The notes beneath the pieces were generated by a model. The model was not told the origin of the DNA, made no database searches, and saw nothing but the letters and a program-made list of their open reading frames with translations. Both the position numbers and the translations under genes were made by a program. Positions 1 through 8,140 of a DNA stretch of 40,328 nt are shown in pieces; the first letter of the stretch is position 1; every line of letters begins with the position of its first letter. The stretch is from Chloroflexota bacterium (GTDB lineage: Bacteria; Chloroflexota; Dormibacteria; Dormibacterales; Dormibacteraceae): the NCBI GenBank assembly GCA_005881155.1, contig VBHN01000049.1:1-40328 (forward strand), read 5' to 3'.

Positions 1-467
1 GGCCGGTCCTCGAACGGCGAGTAGAAGTTCTCCAGGTGCGGTTGCTCCGGCCAGGCGGCCAGCATGGACAAGCGCATCCGCCGGCTCTCCTCGATCCGGC
101 GCCTGGCGAAGCCGGCGCTGGTCGCCCGCTCCCAGGGCACCTCGTAGCGCGAACGCCCGTCGATGGCCAACCCGCGGGCCAGCGTGAGAGCCAGGGCGGC
201 CGATTCCTCGGACGAGGCCGTGGTGTGGACCACGACGTGGCCGAGCGTCCAGCTGAGCCCGACGTCCTCGCTTCGCGCCGCGAAGGTGTCATTGGCGTCC
301 GGGTCGTCGGGGACGAAGCTGAAGTCCTCATCGATCGCGCCCTGGATGGCATCCAGCTGCAGGGTGCACATCTCCTCGGTCAGGCCGGCGAGCTCGCTGG
401 GGCCGAGCCCGGCCGCCAGCTCCTGGATTGCCTTCTCACGCCGTAGGACGGGGCCGAAGTCGAGCAA
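1..467 (-). CDS. DinB-like superfamily protein, 3' end cut by window edge
   Basis: About 155 residues are visible and the C-terminus lies beyond the left edge. The reading begins at a TTG directly after the rlmN stop codon; no earlier start exists in frame because that stop is in frame. The sequence is mainly helical and contains LGHVVVHTTASSEESAALA, which resembles the His-containing helix of the DinB/YfiT metal-binding four-helix bundle. DinB-like proteins are often thiol-dependent transferases or stress proteins of unknown substrate. An AGAAGG stretch inside the end of rlmN could be its ribosome site, so the two genes are probably co-transcribed and translationally coupled. Family assignment is from general resemblance only; the substrate is unknown. 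Confidence 0.6.
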   Translation of the reverse strand, partial: MLDFGPVLRREKAIQELAAGLGPSELAGLTEEMCTLQLDAIQGAIDEDFSFVPDDPDANDTFAARSEDVGLSWTLGHVVVHTTASSEESAALALTLARGLAIDGRSRYEVPWERATSAGFARRRIEESRRMRLSMLAAWPEQPHLENFYSPFEDR

Positions 468-1529
468 CTAGGCCGTCGCCTTCTGCACGCGCGCCCGAAG
501 CTGCCCGCAGGCGGCGTCGGCTTCCCGCCCCCGCGTGTCGCGCACAGTCACGTTCAGGCCCCGCTCCTGGATCCGCTTGGCGAAGCGGGCCAGGGAGTCT
601 GGCGTCGGTCCCTGGAACGGCGAGTCCTCGACGGGGTTCCAGGGGATCAGGTTCACGTGCGAGAGGTAGGGGTCGAGGAGCCGGCCCAGCTCATCGGCGT
701 CGCGGTCGCTGTCGTTGACGCCGGCCAGCACCACCCACTCGTACGACACCCGGCGGCGGGTCTGGCGGGCGAAGTCGCCCGAGGCCGCGATCAGCTCCGC
801 GAGAGGGTAGCGGCGGTTGATCGGGACCAGCTCGTCGCGCAGTTCGTCACGGGCCGCGTGCAGGGAGATCGCCAGGGTCACCGACAGCTTCTCGGTGGCG
901 AGCTGGGCGATCCGCGGGACCAGCCCGGCCGTGGAGACGACGATCCGGCGCGGGCTGATGCCGAGCAGCTCCTCCTCGGCGATGAGGCGGACGGACTCGA
1001 CCACCGCCGAGTAATTGGCCATCGGCTCTCCCATTCCCATGAAGACGACGTGCGAGAGACGGCGGCCTTCCGCGCTCAGCCGGCGGGCGGCGTCCAGCGC
1101 CTGGTCGAGGATCTCGTGGGCGCGCAGGCCGCGGCCGAAGGGGCCCTGGCCGGTGGCGCAGAAGGGGCAGCCGATGGGGCAGCCGACCTGGGAGGAGATG
1201 CAGAGCGTGGTCCGGCGGGGGTAGCGCATGGTCACGGCCTCGACCGTGTAGCCACCGTCCAGCCCGTAGAGCAGCTTGGTCGTCAGGCCGCGGTCGGCCA
1301 CCGACTCCAGGACCGGCTCCAGCGAGCTGAGCCGGAAAGCGCCCGCCAGCTCCGAGCGCAGGCCCGCCGGCAGGTCGTGCATCTCCTCGAAGGAGCCGGC
1401 GCCGCGTGCCAGCCAGGCCCGGAGCTGGCGGGCGCGGAAGGCCGGCTGGCCGCGCCTGGAGAGCCATTCCTGAAGCTGCTCGGCGGCCAGGGAGGTGATC
1501 GGCGGCAGGAGCTGGACGGTGGAGACCAC
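468..1529 (-). CDS. rlmN: 23S rRNA (adenine2503-C2)/tRNA A37 methyltransferase RlmN
   Basis: A radical SAM enzyme that methylates C2 of A2503 in 23S rRNA and A37 of some tRNAs. The 353-residue product has the family length. It shows the cluster motif CPIGCPFC (Cys117, Cys121, Cys124), the GMGEPMANY loop, the ISLHA strand, and the C-terminal ACGQL whose Cys341 is the methyl-carrying cysteine. The N-terminal accessory domain (about residues 10-80) is present. GTG at 1529 is chosen because the open frame further upstream has no family similarity and because a TATGGT hexamer lies 6 bases before it. The gene is divergent from the M23 peptidase with only 18 bases between start codons, and continues into the DinB-like gene without a gap. 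Confidence 0.93.
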   Translation of the reverse strand: MVSTVQLLPPITSLAAEQLQEWLSRRGQPAFRARQLRAWLARGAGSFEEMHDLPAGLRSELAGAFRLSSLEPVLESVADRGLTTKLLYGLDGGYTVEAVTMRYPRRTTLCISSQVGCPIGCPFCATGQGPFGRGLRAHEILDQALDAARRLSAEGRRLSHVVFMGMGEPMANYSAVVESVRLIAEEELLGISPRRIVVSTAGLVPRIAQLATEKLSVTLAISLHAARDELRDELVPINRRYPLAELIAASGDFARQTRRRVSYEWVVLAGVNDSDRDADELGRLLDPYLSHVNLIPWNPVEDSPFQGPTPDSLARFAKRIQERGLNVTVRDTRGREADAACGQLRARVQKATA

Positions 1530-1534
1530 CTGGC

Positions 1535-1541
1535 TACCATA
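1535..1541. promoter_or_regulatory. Shared bidirectional -10 element TACCATA (rlmN / M23 peptidase)
   Basis: TACCAT reads as a TAnnnT -10 box on the plus strand, 7 bases before the GTG at 1548. The reverse complement TATGGT reads as a -10 box on the minus strand, 6 bases before the GTG at 1529. Only 18 bases separate the two start codons, so no normal leader with a ribosome site fits. Both transcripts would be leaderless or nearly so. Known from bacterial promoter studies: symmetric -10 sequences can drive divergent transcription. The assignment here is from sequence alone. Confidence 0.6.
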
Positions 1542-1547
1542 CCCAGC

Positions 1548-2243
1548 GTGCACCGGCCCGGAACCGCCGCCCTGGTCGTGCTGCTGGCGGCGCCGCTGCT
1601 GCTGGCCGCCGGCCGCTCCCAGGTCGACACCACCCAGCCCGCCCCGCCGGCGGCCGCCTCGGACGGCCCCTCGGCCGACCCCGCGCACCATGACAGCATC
1701 GCGCCCGGCTACTGGCTGTCCCTGCTGGAGGCGCCACCGACCCCGGCCGACTTTGTGCCGGGTCAGACCGTCCGCATCGGCTACCCCACCCGCGGGATCC
1801 AGACCCAGCCCTTCGGCTGCACCAACTTCGGGCTCGAGCCCTCGGCCAGCGGCTGCCAGGGCGGCTTCCACTCCGGCATCGACCTCGCCGATCCCCAGGG
1901 AACGCCGATCTGGGCCGCAGCCGACGGCATCGCCTATCCCCTGCCGGACTACGAGTTCTACGGCAACCACGTCCTGATCCAGCACCAGGGCGGGCTCTCC
2001 ACCGTCTACGGACACATGGTCCGAATGAATGTGGCCTGGGGCCAGGCGGTCAAGGCGGGCGAGGTGATCGGCTGGGTGGGCTCGACAGGCAATTCGACCG
2101 GGCCTCACCTGCACTTCGAGGTGCGCTTCGCGGGTGTGCCCGTCGACCCCCTGCCCTATCTCGACGGCAGCCCGCTGGAACCGTTCCCGCTTCCTGCCGG
2201 CTGGCCCGGGATGCCCCCCGACGACGTCCCCGGGCTTAACTGA
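1548..2243 (+). CDS. M23 family (LytM-type) metallopeptidase, exported
   Basis: A cell-wall zinc endopeptidase of the lysostaphin/LytM type, 231 residues. The N-terminus is a short signal or anchor (RPGTAALVVLLAAPLLLAAG) followed by a Pro/Ala-rich linker. The catalytic domain shows HSGIDL (HxxxD zinc ligands), YGHM, and GPHLHFEVR (HxH), so all zinc ligands are present. It probably cuts peptidoglycan cross-links at the cell surface, although the exact bond cannot be read from sequence. GTG at 1548 is preferred to upstream codons because it starts the hydrophobic segment and sits 7 bases after the TACCAT hexamer; earlier codons would overlap rlmN. It stands alone, with the DUF2254 gene 57 bases downstream. 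Confidence 0.85.
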   Translation: MHRPGTAALVVLLAAPLLLAAGRSQVDTTQPAPPAAASDGPSADPAHHDSIAPGYWLSLLEAPPTPADFVPGQTVRIGYPTRGIQTQPFGCTNFGLEPSASGCQGGFHSGIDLADPQGTPIWAAADGIAYPLPDYEFYGNHVLIQHQGGLSTVYGHMVRMNVAWGQAVKAGEVIGWVGSTGNSTGPHLHFEVRFAGVPVDPLPYLDGSPLEPFPLPAGWPGMPPDDVPGLN

Positions 2244-2283
2244 AACTTCACCGAAGACACTGGTCGTTTACCGCGGGGACGTT

Positions 2284-2289
2284 TAGAGT
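2284..2289 (+). promoter_or_regulatory. -10 box TAGAGT before DUF2254 gene
   Basis: TAGAGT lies 11 bases before the ATG at 2301, with no purine-rich ribosome site between. This spacing would give a leader of only a few bases. No convincing -35 box is seen at the expected distance. Confidence 0.4.
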
Positions 2290-2300
2290 GGCGCTTCCCG

Positions 2301-3929
2301 ATGAGCACCAGCCGCGAGCGGCGACGCGCCCTCCAGCAGCTCTTCGCGCCCGGTCTCGGCCTCGCCGCGGCGGCGCTGGCGCTGGTCGTGGTCGTCGCCG
2401 CGATTGACGCGCTGAGGTCGGATCGCCACCGCTCCTTTGCCTCGCTGCTGACGCCGGACCCGACGGCCGCAGGCTTGACGATGGGCCTCCTCGGCACCGC
2501 CGAGGGCGTGGCCATCGCGATTGTGATCGTGGTCGTGGTGCTGGGCGTGCAGCTGACCGCCGACCGCTACTCACCGCGCGTCATCGACATCTTCATCCGC
2601 GACCGCCTGAACGGAGCCGTGCTGGCCCTCTTCCTGGGCTCGATCATCTTCACCATCGGGGCGAGCGCGGAGATCAAGCCGGACTACGTGCCCTACGCGA
2701 CGGTCTACACCGCGATGGGGCTGGCGATCCTCGACTTCACGATCCTGCTGCCCTACGTCCGCTACCTGTTCCAGGTCATGCGTGGCGAGACGATCATCGT
2801 CGGCATCCGCCGGCACGCGGCGCGCGCCATCGCCCGCGCCATCGCGTCACCGGCGACCCAGGCTCAGCAGCGGGCGGCGGTGCGGGAGTCGCTGAACCAG
2901 GTCGCCGACATCGCGCTCGGCTCCATCCAGGAGGGCGACACCGAGGTCGCGCTGGCGGCGATCCACACCCTGCGCGGGCTCGTCTGCGACGACTACGTGC
3001 CGGTCAAGGACGAGCTCCCGGAGCGCTGGTTCACGATCTCGCACGACGACATGCCCGGGGCCTCCGAGCAGACCATCGTCCAGGTCGACCGAACCCGGAC
3101 CTGGCTCGAGCACCTGGTGCTGGCAACCTTCGTCGACCTGATGGGCGAGACTCCGGCCTTCCGCAAGGAGATCATCCACGCCATCGCCAGCACGACCAGG
3201 GACTTCGGCCGCCGCGCCGTGCACCACGGTGACCGCGAGCTCGAGGAGCTGGTCGTGCGCTTCTTCAACACCTACTTCCGAGCCGCGCTCAACCAGCGCG
3301 CGCCCACCTTCGCCTACTCGGTGATGAACGAGTACCGCCGGCTGGCGGTCGACGTCTCGGCCGGCCGCCCGGACCTGCCGATCCGTGTCGCCGAGCACCT
3401 GCTCCGCTACGGCCGCGCGTTCGACGCGGCCGGCATGCCCTTCATCATCGGAACCGCTGCCGAGGACGTCTCCGACCTCATCGTGGAGATGGCGAAGCAC
3501 GATCTCGATCGCGCCCTGCTGCTCGCGCGCCAGCTCTCGGACACGCTGACCGAGATGGCGTCGATGGCGCAGGCGGTGAGCCTCAACGGCATCCTCAAGG
3601 CAAACGTCAAGCTCGCGCTCTGGGCGATCGCCGAAGAGCAGCACCAGATCTTGAGCCGGATCGCGCAGGGCCTGAACGCGGTCCAGCCGAAGGTGCTCGA
3701 GAACGCGCTCAAGCGCATGGAGGTCACCACCGAGCGCGTCTTCTACGAGGTCAGCGACCGGGTCGTCGCCTACGACTGGGTCGAGGACCACATGCGGGAG
3801 CTGATCCCGATCCTGCGCACCCACCTCCGGCCGCAGGAGCCGGCACGGCCGCTCCGCCCGCGGCGCAGCGGCGAGCCGAAGCCGGCGTCACCGGTCACGG
3901 AAGCGAGTACAGCGACCCCTCGCTCCTGA
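2301..3929 (+). CDS. DUF2254 family predicted membrane protein
   Basis: 542 residues with hydrophobic segments near residues 16-36 (LGLAAAALALVVVVAAIDAL), 60-86, 112-128 and 140-158, then a long soluble helical C-terminal part. The conserved-looking block LTADRYSPRVIDIFIRDRLN followed by GAVLALFLGSIIF matches the signature of DUF2254 (QFSPR...RDR..Q..LG.F.G.F). The function of the family is not established. A Lys/Arg/Pro-rich tail ends the protein. Its 3' end overlaps the convergent MBL-fold gene by 35 bases, so the two transcripts may run into each other. ATG at 2301 fits the hydrophobic N-terminus and the TAGAGT box. Confidence 0.75.
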   Translation: MSTSRERRRALQQLFAPGLGLAAAALALVVVVAAIDALRSDRHRSFASLLTPDPTAAGLTMGLLGTAEGVAIAIVIVVVVLGVQLTADRYSPRVIDIFIRDRLNGAVLALFLGSIIFTIGASAEIKPDYVPYATVYTAMGLAILDFTILLPYVRYLFQVMRGETIIVGIRRHAARAIARAIASPATQAQQRAAVRESLNQVADIALGSIQEGDTEVALAAIHTLRGLVCDDYVPVKDELPERWFTISHDDMPGASEQTIVQVDRTRTWLEHLVLATFVDLMGETPAFRKEIIHAIASTTRDFGRRAVHHGDRELEELVVRFFNTYFRAALNQRAPTFAYSVMNEYRRLAVDVSAGRPDLPIRVAEHLLRYGRAFDAAGMPFIIGTAAEDVSDLIVEMAKHDLDRALLLARQLSDTLTEMASMAQAVSLNGILKANVKLALWAIAEEQHQILSRIAQGLNAVQPKVLENALKRMEVTTERVFYEVSDRVVAYDWVEDHMRELIPILRTHLRPQEPARPLRPRRSGEPKPASPVTEASTATPRS

Positions 3930-4650
3930 CCCGGCCCTCCTCCACCAGCTTCCGGAGGTGAGCCTGGAGCGTCATCTCGGCGGCTCTCAGCAGCTGCTCG
4001 CCGCTGATCTCCGAGGCGTAGACCCGCCGCGTCAGCTCGGCGCTGTCGCTCGGGCCTTCTGCCAATGCCCGGAGTACCTGCTCCTCGCGGTCCAGGCGGT
4101 GACGCTTGTACTCCTCGAGCTTCGGGAGCGGGTCTTCGACCGGGTCCCAGTGACCCGGGAAGAGGATCGACGGGCGGACCTCGAGGAGGCGGTCGAGCGA
4201 GTGGAGGTAGGCCGCCATGTCCCCGTCGGGGTAGGTGATCATGGTGCTGCCCTTGCCGAGCACGAGATCGCCGGTGAAGACCGCGCGGTCCTCCTCCTGA
4301 AGGAAGCAGAGGTGATCGCTGGCGTGCCCGGGCGTGTGCAGGGCACGTAGGCGAACCTTGCCCAGCTGCACAAGGTCGCCCTCGCCCAGCTCCGGGTAGC
4401 GGAGGACGTTGGCGTGGTGGCGGTCGCCCAGTCGCGCCGCCAGGGGCAGGTGGTCGGGATGCGAATGCGTGACCAGGATCGCCCCCACCGCGGCCCCGGC
4501 CAGCCGCTCCTCGATCGCGGCCAGGTGCCGGTCGTCGTCGGGGCCGGGATCGATCACGACCGCCACCGGGTCGCCCTCCACGATCCAGGTGTTGGTGCCC
4601 GGCCCCGTGTAGGGGCTCGGGTTGTCCGCGACCACGCGCCGAACTCGCAT
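3895..4650 (-). CDS. MBL-fold metallohydrolase (LACTB2/glyoxalase II-like)
   Basis: 251 residues. The metallo-beta-lactamase motif THSHPDHLPL (HxHxDH), then TPGHASDH, FTGDLVLG and FPGHWDPV supply the usual His/Asp ligands of a two-metal site. The C-terminal part from about residue 175 (EEYKRHRLDREEQVLRAL) is a winged-helix-like tail typical of the LACTB2 and CPSF-related hydrolases of this group. Substrates in the group include thioesters, glutathione or coenzyme thiol adducts and RNA, so the true substrate is open. The N-terminus has the RVVADNPSPYTGPGTNTWIV strand typical of the family. It is divergent from the M20 amidohydrolase, sharing an AT-rich heptamer, and overlaps the end of the DUF2254 gene. 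Confidence 0.85.
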   Translation of the reverse strand: MRVRRVVADNPSPYTGPGTNTWIVEGDPVAVVIDPGPDDDRHLAAIEERLAGAAVGAILVTHSHPDHLPLAARLGDRHHANVLRYPELGEGDLVQLGKVRLRALHTPGHASDHLCFLQEEDRAVFTGDLVLGKGSTMITYPDGDMAAYLHSLDRLLEVRPSILFPGHWDPVEDPLPKLEEYKRHRLDREEQVLRALAEGPSDSAELTRRVYASEISGEQLLRAAEMTLQAHLRKLVEEGRVRSEGSLYSLP

Positions 4651-4661
4651 CTCTGACTGGA

Positions 4662-4668
4662 TACGCTA
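4662..4668. promoter_or_regulatory. Shared bidirectional -10 element TACGCTA (MBL hydrolase / M20 amidohydrolase)
   Basis: TACGCT is 7 bases before the plus-strand GTG at 4675. The reverse complement TAGCGT is 12 bases before the minus-strand ATG at 4650. The whole gap between start codons is 24 bases and holds no ribosome site. This has the same design as the element at 1535. Confidence 0.58.
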
Positions 4669-4674
4669 ATTGGC

Positions 4675-5826
4675 GTGATCCCGCTCCCCGAGCCCCCGGC
4701 TGCGGTGCTGGACGAGGTGGTCGACCTCCGCCGCCACCTGCACCGCCACCCGGAGGTGAGCTTCGAGGAGCGTGAGACCTCCCGGCTGATCGAGGGCCGG
4801 CTGCGCGAGTACGGCCTGACCGTTCATCCCTGCCCGACCGAGACGGGCGCCCTGCCCATCCTGGAGGAGTCGGGCGTCGACTTTCCCTCCACTGCCGAGG
4901 GCAGCATGCACGCCTGCGGCCACGACGGCCACACGGCGATCCTGCTCGGCGTCGCCCGGACCCTGGCCCGGATGGCTGAAAGCTTGCCCGGCCGCTACCT
5001 GTTCGTCTTCCAGCCTGCCGAAGAGATCGTCAGCGGCGCGCGCCTGATGATCGCCAACGGCCTCCTCGAGCAGCACCACGCCGACTTCGCCATCGGGCTC
5101 CACCTGGCCGCCTGGGCCGAGAGCGGCACCGTCATCACCAAACCGGGCCTGCTCTGGGGCGGCTCGGACGCATTCGAGATCACCTTCAGGGGCCCGGGCG
5201 GCCATGGCGGGATGATGGGCAGGACCGGGAACGTCATCAACGCCCAGGCCTTCCTGGTCGAGCGCCTGCTGACCATCGTCGAGGGCCTGGAGTGGGAGGA
5301 CGGGACCCCCTGCCACACCACCATCGGGGACGTACGAACGGATGGGGCCTGGAACATCGTGCCGCGCCACGCACTCGTCAAGGGCAGCCTGCGCACCTTC
5401 AACGCCGCCCTCCGGACCCAGGCCCTGCAGCGCCTGGAGGACCTGCTCCTCGAAACCAGGACCGAGTTCAGCGTCGAGTCCGAACTGAGGCTGGTCCACG
5501 GCACCATCCCCATCCTCAACCACCCGACGCCGACCGAGATCGTGCTGGAGACGGCGCGGGAGCTGATCGGCGACAAGGCGTCGATCCTGGGCCGGCCGCT
5601 GACCGTCAGCGACGACGTCGCCGAGTTCCTGACCCAGATCCCGGGCTGCTACTTCCAGCTCGGCGCCAGGCCGGCGGAGCTGGAGCAGCCGACAGCTCAT
5701 CACTCGCCCTTCTTCCGCATCGACGAAGCCGCCTTCGCCACCGGCGTGCGGGTGCTGGCGGGCTCGGCGGTGCGGCTGGCAGAACGCGACTTCCTGCCTT
5801 CGGCCGCGGTTCCCAGCCAACCTTAA
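4675..5826 (+). CDS. M20 (M20D) amidohydrolase/carboxypeptidase with a probable internal deletion
   Basis: 383 residues of a zinc or manganese amidohydrolase of the IAA-amino acid/hippurate hydrolase group, which cleaves N-acyl amino acids. Metal ligands are visible: HACGHDGH (Cys81, His83), the PAEE pair, GLHL, and a late TAHHSPFF histidine. The dimerisation domain begins near GGSDAFEITFRGPGGHGG. Around residues 55-62 the sequence reads TETGALPI. Homologues have some 20 residues here (a strand ending in RADxDALPI), so about 60 bases seem to be missing in frame near position 4846. No metal ligand is lost, but a core strand would be. GTG at 4675 sits 7 bases after the TACGCT box. The gene is followed by a 112-base gap. 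Confidence 0.85.
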   Translation: MIPLPEPPAAVLDEVVDLRRHLHRHPEVSFEERETSRLIEGRLREYGLTVHPCPTETGALPILEESGVDFPSTAEGSMHACGHDGHTAILLGVARTLARMAESLPGRYLFVFQPAEEIVSGARLMIANGLLEQHHADFAIGLHLAAWAESGTVITKPGLLWGGSDAFEITFRGPGGHGGMMGRTGNVINAQAFLVERLLTIVEGLEWEDGTPCHTTIGDVRTDGAWNIVPRHALVKGSLRTFNAALRTQALQRLEDLLLETRTEFSVESELRLVHGTIPILNHPTPTEIVLETARELIGDKASILGRPLTVSDDVAEFLTQIPGCYFQLGARPAELEQPTAHHSPFFRIDEAAFATGVRVLAGSAVRLAERDFLPSAAVPSQP

Positions 5827-5911
5827 TCAAGCCTTAAGGCTGGCTCTTTAACGTCCCTGCGTATTCAGAACCAAACGCGTTCAGAGGCGCCGCCACCCGG
5901 CGGGCCACGCG

Positions 5912-5917
5912 TATAGT
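5912..5917 (+). promoter_or_regulatory. -10 box TATAGT before FtsH-like gene
   Basis: TATAGT lies 21 bases before the TTG at 5939. In the same 112-base gap the palindrome ACGCGT occurs twice, near 5875-5880 and at 5906-5911, the second abutting the -10 box. A 12-base palindrome AGCCTTAAGGCT follows the M20 stop. These could be an operator and a weak terminator, but nothing in the sequence proves it. Confidence 0.45.
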
Positions 5918-5938
5918 GGTCGCCGGGGCAAACCTCAG

Positions 5939-8053
5939 TTGCTAGCTTTCTGGATCCTCTTCGTCCTCTGCGGGTTGTCCGTGTTTGCCTGGTCGATGGT
6001 CATCTGGAACCTGGGCGTGGTTCCCTCCTTCCTCATCGGCGTGGCCACCGTGCTGGTACTGCGCGGTGCGGCCAGCTACATCAAGCGAGCCCTGGTCCTG
6101 CGCGACTCGATGGCGGACGAGGCCGACGCCGAGACCCGGACCCTGGAGACCAACCGCTACATCTTCTGGCGGCGGGCTTTCGGCCTCTTGATCCTGATCA
6201 CCCTCTACCTGGGCGTCATGGGCATGGTCTTCGGCCTCGGGCCCCTGGCGGCCATGCTCGCGCTGCCCGCGCTGCTCGGGCAGCTGCTCTTCACGGTCGC
6301 CCAGCTCGGCGCCCTCATGCTGGCCAACTTCGCCCTCTTCTTCGGGCCCTTCCTGCTCTTCGGCAAGATGGGCCGGCAGACGATTTCCCCGGACGACGCC
6401 AATTACGACGTGAAGATGGAGGATGTCCGCGGCCAGGCTTCGGCGGTCAGCGAGATGCGGCGGATCCTGAGACTGATCGAACAGGGCCGCAACTACGTCA
6501 AGGCAGGCGGCAAGCGCGAGCGCGGCGTGCTCCTGGTCGGGCCTCCGGGCACCGGCAAGACGATGCTCGCCAAGGCGATCGCATCCTCGCTGCGGATGCC
6601 GATCATCATCACCTCCGGCTCCGCCTTCAGCGGCATGTTCATGGGGATGGACATGGTCTCCGTCTTCATGATGGTGCGGGCCGCCCGCAAGAAGGCGAAG
6701 CGCTGGGGTGGCTGCGCGATCTTCATCGACGAGTTCGACGCCCTCGGCAATCGCCGTTCCGGGATGGGCGGTGCGATGCCGGGAATGGGTGGCATGATGG
6801 GGCAGTCTCAGCTCGGCCTCAACACCCTCCTGGTGCTGATGGACGGCGTCGACAACCCCAGCGCCATCGCCCGCACGCTGCGGCGGTTTGTCAACATCAC
6901 GCTCGACGGGCTCTTCATGCCACGCCAGATCGGCATGAACGGCAGCAGCATCAAGCTCCGGATGCCGCACCTGCGGGCCCCCCGCTACAACCTCTTCTTC
7001 ATGGGCGCCACCAACCGCCCCTCCGTCCTCGACGAGGCGGTGACCCGGCCGGGCCGTTTCGGCCGCCAGATCACCTTCCGGATGCCGACCCGCGAGGACC
7101 GCAAAGACATCGCCGCCCTCTACTTCAACAAGCAGAAGCACGACTCCTCGCTGGACACGCCGCAGCGCCGCGATGAGTTCGCCCGCATCTCCGAGGGCTA
7201 CTCGCCGGCGATGATCGAGCAAGCGCTCTCGCTGGCGCTCATGTACGCCTTCGAGGACGGTCGCGCCGAGTTCACCTGGCACGACCTGCGGGAGGCGATG
7301 GGCAACATCGAGTCCGGCCTCGTCCAGCCGGTCCAGTACACAGAGCGCGAGAAGGTCGCCGTCGCCCGGCACGAGGTCGGCCACGCGGTCGCCATGCGCC
7401 ATTTCCAGCCCGACCACGCCCCGGTTCGGCTCTCGATCAAGATGCGCGCCGACGGATCGCTCGGACGCCTCAGCTCGCAGGCGATGGAGGAGGAGTTCAG
7501 CGTCTTCCGCAGCCAGATGGCCGGCCGGCTTCGGACCATCCTGGGCGCGATCGCGTCCGAACGGGTCTTCTACGGCGAGAACTCCGACGGCGTCTACGGC
7601 GACCTGATGCAGGCCACCAACATCACCACCCACATGGTCGGCCTGGTCGGCATGGGCCCCGAAAACCTGACCGAAGACGAGAGCCGGCGCGCCATGCGCT
7701 ATGGCGAGTACCTGATCTCCGTCGCCGAGATGCGGGCCGGCAACGAGATGACGCCCGGCCACGTGGCGCCGACGCTCGCCAACCCCAAGGCCCGGGCGAC
7801 CGTCGCCCAGGTCATCGGCTGTGCCTACATCGACTGCTGGCGCCTGATGAAGGCCAACCAGGAGGCGATCGACCAGGCGGCGGAGGCGTTGATCGCCCAG
7901 GGCGAGCTGGTCGGCGACGAGATCACGGGCCTGCTCGACTCGGTGGGCCTGCGGGCTTACTCGGCGGCCGACGCCTACCCGCCCGAGCTGCCGAAGCTGC
8001 CTCGCCGGGACGAGGAAGAGCCCGAGGCTCCGCGCCGGGCCCAAACCGCCTAA
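5939..8053 (+). CDS. FtsH-like membrane AAA+ zinc protease (M41-type) with unusual insert
   Basis: 704 residues, an ATP-driven membrane protease related to FtsH. The N-terminus has about four hydrophobic segments (residues 3-22, 24-42, 82-104, 110-142) where FtsH has two. Walker A GPPGTGKT is at 201-208, Walker B IFIDEFDAL at 261-269, and the second region of homology NRPSVLDEAVTRPGRFGRQI near 359-378 carries the Arg finger. The zinc site HEVGH is at 478-482, with a third ligand candidate Asp555 in YGDLMQAT. Between Walker B and the second region lies a Met/Gly-rich insert of roughly 80 residues (274-353) absent from ordinary FtsH. It is a divergent paralogue rather than the housekeeping copy. 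Start TTG 5939 follows a TATAGT box. The C-terminal tail is acidic and Pro-rich. Confidence 0.83.
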   Translation: MLAFWILFVLCGLSVFAWSMVIWNLGVVPSFLIGVATVLVLRGAASYIKRALVLRDSMADEADAETRTLETNRYIFWRRAFGLLILITLYLGVMGMVFGLGPLAAMLALPALLGQLLFTVAQLGALMLANFALFFGPFLLFGKMGRQTISPDDANYDVKMEDVRGQASAVSEMRRILRLIEQGRNYVKAGGKRERGVLLVGPPGTGKTMLAKAIASSLRMPIIITSGSAFSGMFMGMDMVSVFMMVRAARKKAKRWGGCAIFIDEFDALGNRRSGMGGAMPGMGGMMGQSQLGLNTLLVLMDGVDNPSAIARTLRRFVNITLDGLFMPRQIGMNGSSIKLRMPHLRAPRYNLFFMGATNRPSVLDEAVTRPGRFGRQITFRMPTREDRKDIAALYFNKQKHDSSLDTPQRRDEFARISEGYSPAMIEQALSLALMYAFEDGRAEFTWHDLREAMGNIESGLVQPVQYTEREKVAVARHEVGHAVAMRHFQPDHAPVRLSIKMRADGSLGRLSSQAMEEEFSVFRSQMAGRLRTILGAIASERVFYGENSDGVYGDLMQATNITTHMVGLVGMGPENLTEDESRRAMRYGEYLISVAEMRAGNEMTPGHVAPTLANPKARATVAQVIGCAYIDCWRLMKANQEAIDQAAEALIAQGELVGDEITGLLDSVGLRAYSAADAYPPELPKLPRRDEEEPEAPRRAQTA

Positions 8054-8125
8054 GCCAGCGCAGAGAATCGTCGGCGCAGCGCCAAGTCTTCCCTAGCGCG
8101 TCGTCGAATCGTTCGCACCGGGACC

Positions 8126-8131
8126 TACCTT
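8126..8131 (+). promoter_or_regulatory. -10 box TACCTT before lytic transglycosylase
   Basis: TACCTT ends 9 bases before the GTG at 8141, in an 87-base gap after the FtsH-like gene. No Shine-Dalgarno sequence precedes the start. Confidence 0.4.
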
Positions 8132-8140
8132 TCGTGCGGC

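Noticed and set aside
36-446. Plus-strand open frame at the left edge
   Set aside because: The minus strand reads as a coherent DinB-like helical protein continuing from the rlmN stop; the plus frame has no domain character.
657-1547. Upstream extension of the M23 peptidase frame
   Set aside because: It runs antisense through rlmN and the signal segment begins only at GTG 1548.
5942-8044. A 700-residue open frame on the minus strand opposite the FtsH-like gene
   Set aside because: It is the antisense of a gene with all its catalytic motifs; its sequence is His/Asp/Arg-rich and without domain character, as expected from high GC.
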